Shown here: one piece after another, positions 59,746-61,999 of the stretch | How positions within the stretch are numbered: the stretch's first letter is position 1 | How the letters are laid out: each line of letters starts with the position of its first letter | Assembly (NCBI GenBank): GCA_944383785.1 | Contig: CALWQV010000005.1 | Coordinates: forward strand, 1-61,999 | DNA from: an uncultured Enterocloster sp. | GTDB lineage: Bacteria; Bacillota; Clostridia; Lachnospirales; Lachnospiraceae | DNA: 61,999 nucleotides | Direction of reading: 5' to 3' | The notes under the pieces: generated by a model | Told to the model about the DNA's origin: nothing | The model's database searches: none | What the model saw: the letters and a program-made list of their open reading frames with translations, nothing else | Made by a program: the position numbers and the translations under genes

Positions 59746-60582
59746 ATGCGGAAACGGTATGGATATTGCAGGCTTGTGTTAGCGGCACTGATTCCCACAG
59801 CGGTTTTAGCGTCGGCTTTTCCGGCATCGGGTTTTGCGGGAAATACCAGGACGGTCATCGCCTCTAAAACGGTGGAGCCGGAGCGTTTCAACAGGAAGGC
59901 TTCAGCCGAACAGGCGGATTTTGGAAGACTGCTGTTGGCAAAACAAGCTGAAACGCTGGGGCTTGTATCCTGGAACGGAGCGGAAGACGCCCGCCTTTTA
60001 AGCGGCAGCCTGCTGATCCAAAGGCTGAGAGAGCAGCGGGAAGAGGAGGAAGAGGCCCGCAGGAAAGAGGAACAGCGCAGAAGAGAGGAACAGCGCAGGA
60101 GAGAAAAGCAGGAGCAGGCCCGTCAGGAACAAGCAGAGAAAAAGGCCCAGGAGGAAGCGGCTAAGAAAGCGGCTGAGGAAGAAAAAGAGAGGCGCGCCGC
60201 CAGTCAGGTCAGCTACAGCGACGAGGACTACCAGGTGCTGCTAAAGATCGTCCAGGCGGAAGCGGGAATCTGCGATGAAAAGGGTAAGATCCTGGTGGCC
60301 AATGTGATCTTAAACCGCGTCCGTTCCGATGAGTTTCCCGACAGCATCCGGGAGGTGGTTTACCAGCCCTCCCAGTTCCAGCCTGTTTCCACCGGCAGGA
60401 TCAATTCGGTCCATGTGACGGAGGAGACGGTGCGCTGCGTGGACCGGGCTCTGGCTGGGGAAGATTACTCCCAGGGCGCCCTGTATTTTATGAACCGAAG
60501 AGGCTCCGGCAGCTCTGCTTCCTGGTTTGACCGCAATCTGAATTATCTTTTTGCCCATGACGGCCACGAGTTTTTTAAGTAA
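59746..60582 (+). CDS. SleB-type cell-wall hydrolase with coiled-coil linker
   Basis: The 278-residue protein starts at ATG 59746 after AGAGGAG. It has a signal peptide (about 1-30), a Glu/Arg/Lys/Ala-rich coiled coil (about 95-150) and a C-terminal Hydrolase_2/SleB domain (about 158-278: DYQVLLKIVQAEAG, NVILNRVRSDEFPDSIREVVYQ, ALYFMNRRG). The Glu in QAEAG is the likely catalytic acid of this lytic transglycosylase-type family. SleB family members act in germination, but vegetative ones exist; the WalR-like box and consensus promoter point to vegetative wall turnover. Confidence 0.92.
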   Translation: MRKRYGYCRLVLAALIPTAVLASAFPASGFAGNTRTVIASKTVEPERFNRKASAEQADFGRLLLAKQAETLGLVSWNGAEDARLLSGSLLIQRLREQREEEEEARRKEEQRRREEQRRREKQEQARQEQAEKKAQEEAAKKAAEEEKERRAASQVSYSDEDYQVLLKIVQAEAGICDEKGKILVANVILNRVRSDEFPDSIREVVYQPSQFQPVSTGRINSVHVTEETVRCVDRALAGEDYSQGALYFMNRRGSGSSASWFDRNLNYLFAHDGHEFFK

Positions 60583-60619
60583 AGGGGCCGTAAAACTTAA
60601 AAATCCTTAAGAAATTTCG

Positions 60620-60648
60620 TTGACTTTTTAACAATATAATGAGATAAT
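60620..60648 (+). promoter_or_regulatory. Promoter of pckA
   Basis: TTGACT (60620-60625) and GATAAT (60643-60648) are 17 bases apart, about 69 bases before the pckA start. A closer TATAAT (60635-60640) has only a nine-base spacing. Confidence 0.65.
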
Positions 60649-60716
60649 AGCGTTGAGTTTCGGTTTTGCAATGACACCGGAAAATCTACATTATCTCTAA
60701 GAGGAGGCAGAAAGAT

Positions 60717-61999
60717 ATGGAAACATATGGTCTGGAAAAACTGGGCATTATCAGCCCCGCCGCAGTGTATCGGAATTTGACCCCCGCACAGCTGACCGAG
60801 GCGGCACTGCGCAGGAAAGAAGGAACCTTAAGCAAGACAGGAGCTTTGGTGGTTACCACCGGAAAGTACACCGGACGTTCTCCGGAGGACAAATTTATCG
60901 TTGACACTCCCACGATTCACGATCAGATTGCCTGGGGGAAGGTAAACCGTCCCATTTCCAAGGAGAAGTTTGACGCCATTAAGGCGAAGATGGTGGCTTA
61001 TCTTCAGAATCGTGAGATTTTCATTTTTGACGGCATGGCCGGAGCGGATCCCGCCTGCACCAAAAAGTTTCGAATTGTAAATGAGCTGGCAAGCCAGAAC
61101 ATGTTCATCCATCAGCTGCTGATCCGTCCCACTGCCGAGGAGCTGGCAAACTACGGCGACGCGGATTTCACCATCATCGTAGCTCCCGGATTTAAGTGCA
61201 TCCCGGAGGTGGACGGCGTTCACTCCGAGGCCGCGATCCTGGTAGACTATGAGGCGAATCTGGTTGTGATCGCAGGCTCTCAGTATGCCGGCGAGATCAA
61301 GAAGAGCGTATTCTCCGTGATGAACTTCCTGATGCCCAAGGAGAACGTGCTGCCCATGCACTGCTCCGCCAACATGGATCCTGAGACTGGCGAAACCGCT
61401 ATCTTCTTCGGACTGTCCGGAACCGGTAAGACCACCCTTTCCGCAGATCCCAACCGCCGTCTGATCGGCGACGACGAGCACGGCTGGTCTGAGCATGGAA
61501 TCTTCAACTTCGAGGGCGGCTGCTATGCCAAGTGCATCAACCTGGATCCCGAGGGAGAGCCCGACATCTACAATGCCATCAAGTTCGGCAGCCTGGTAGA
61601 GAATGTGGTGATGGATCCCGAGACCAGAGAGTTTGACTTCTTTGACGGAAGCCTGACTGAGAATACCAGAGTTGGCTACCCCATTGATTATATCCCCAAC
61701 GCCCAGATTCCGGGAGTAGGCGGAATCCCCAAGGTTGTAATCTTCCTGACTGCGGATGCCTTCGGCGTACTGCCTCCCATCAGCAGACTGGATGAGAATG
61801 CGGCGATGTACCATTTTGTAACCGGATTCACCTCCAAGCTGGCCGGAACCGAGCGGGGCGTAAAGGAGCCTCAGCCTACCTTCTCCACCCTGTTTGGCGA
61901 GCCCTTCATGCCCATGGATCCCTCCGTATATGCCAATATGCTGGGAGAGAAGATTGAGAAGTACAATACCAAGGTTTATCTGGTAAATACCGGATGGAC
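60717..61999 (+). CDS. pckA: ATP-dependent phosphoenolpyruvate carboxykinase, partial
   Basis: ATG 60717 follows GAGGAGG and the frame stays open to the window end (427 codons plus two bases), so the 3' end (about 100 codons) is missing. The product has TTGKYTGRSPEDKFIV near the N-terminus, the P-loop GLSGTGKTTLS (232-242), the metal-binding DDEHGWS and FNFEGGCYAK. It converts oxaloacetate and ATP to phosphoenolpyruvate, CO2 and ADP, or the reverse for CO2 fixation in fermenters such as many gut Clostridia. It has its own promoter. Confidence 0.97.
   Translation, partial: METYGLEKLGIISPAAVYRNLTPAQLTEAALRRKEGTLSKTGALVVTTGKYTGRSPEDKFIVDTPTIHDQIAWGKVNRPISKEKFDAIKAKMVAYLQNREIFIFDGMAGADPACTKKFRIVNELASQNMFIHQLLIRPTAEELANYGDADFTIIVAPGFKCIPEVDGVHSEAAILVDYEANLVVIAGSQYAGEIKKSVFSVMNFLMPKENVLPMHCSANMDPETGETAIFFGLSGTGKTTLSADPNRRLIGDDEHGWSEHGIFNFEGGCYAKCINLDPEGEPDIYNAIKFGSLVENVVMDPETREFDFFDGSLTENTRVGYPIDYIPNAQIPGVGGIPKVVIFLTADAFGVLPPISRLDENAAMYHFVTGFTSKLAGTERGVKEPQPTFSTLFGEPFMPMDPSVYANMLGEKIEKYNTKVYLVNTGW

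Overview
The window looks like a chromosomal segment of a spore-forming Lachnospiraceae/Clostridia bacterium with roughly 50-55% GC. Supporting signs are strong AGGAGG ribosome-binding sites, a phenylalanine T-box in front of pheST, a SpoIIIE/FtsK translocase next to a TepA-like ClpP-fold protease, a SleB-type cell-wall hydrolase, formate-tetrahydrofolate ligase, and ATP-dependent PEP carboxykinase. Taxonomy is inferred from gene content only.

Layout. 1-2.3 kb: end of a MacAB-type efflux operon with a terminator. 2.4-3.9 kb: AbiEi/AbiEii (type IV toxin-antitoxin/phage abortive infection) pair with an inverted-repeat operator over its promoter. 4-6.2 kb: OmpR-type two-component system. 6.2-9.1 kb: TrpXYZ-like ABC importer. 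9.3-11 kb: four-SH3 NlpC/P60 peptidoglycan hydrolase. 11-19.4 kb: tepA-like gene, spoIIIE/ftsK, fhs, murE and murF. 19.5-22.2 kb: amino-acid permease and M18 aminopeptidase. 22.3-25.4 kb (minus strand): four-gene operon of a B12-type radical SAM protein, yaaA, bcp and a Cys-less MGMT-like protein.

25.6-46.8 kb is an accessory island. It starts with a 1.85-kb reading frame broken only by three in-frame stop codons (UGA, UAG, UAG). Two tandem AAA-ATPase-like/PD-(D/E)XK proteins follow. The core is a set of proteins that share one architecture: N-terminal zinc ribbon, one membrane segment, large outer domain. Two have a right-handed beta-helix-like outer domain and lie in an operon behind a degenerate Ser/Thr protein kinase on the minus strand. 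Three have a propeller-like outer domain and one has a duplicated outer domain; these lie divergently on the plus strand and end with an XRE regulator. The third propeller paralogue is split by a ~68-base G-rich tract that puts its two halves out of frame, which suggests phase variation or a sequencing artefact. An AAA_14/DUF4143 ATPase gene inside the array is broken by one extra base.

46.8-50.9 kb: T-box, dispersed palindromic repeats, pheS and pheT. 50.9-52.1 kb: a third, C-terminally truncated AAA-ATPase-like gene. 52.1-59.3 kb: sugar locus made of a divergent AraC regulator, a GH13 alpha-glucosidase, a CUT1-type ABC importer (lipoprotein and two permeases) and a LacI-type regulator. A shared operator-like motif lies before the binding-protein gene and before the LacI-type gene. 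59.3-60.6 kb: SleB-like hydrolase behind a WalR-like box and a consensus promoter. 60.6 kb to the end: pckA, cut by the window edge. I saw no tRNA, rRNA, CRISPR array or insertion sequence.
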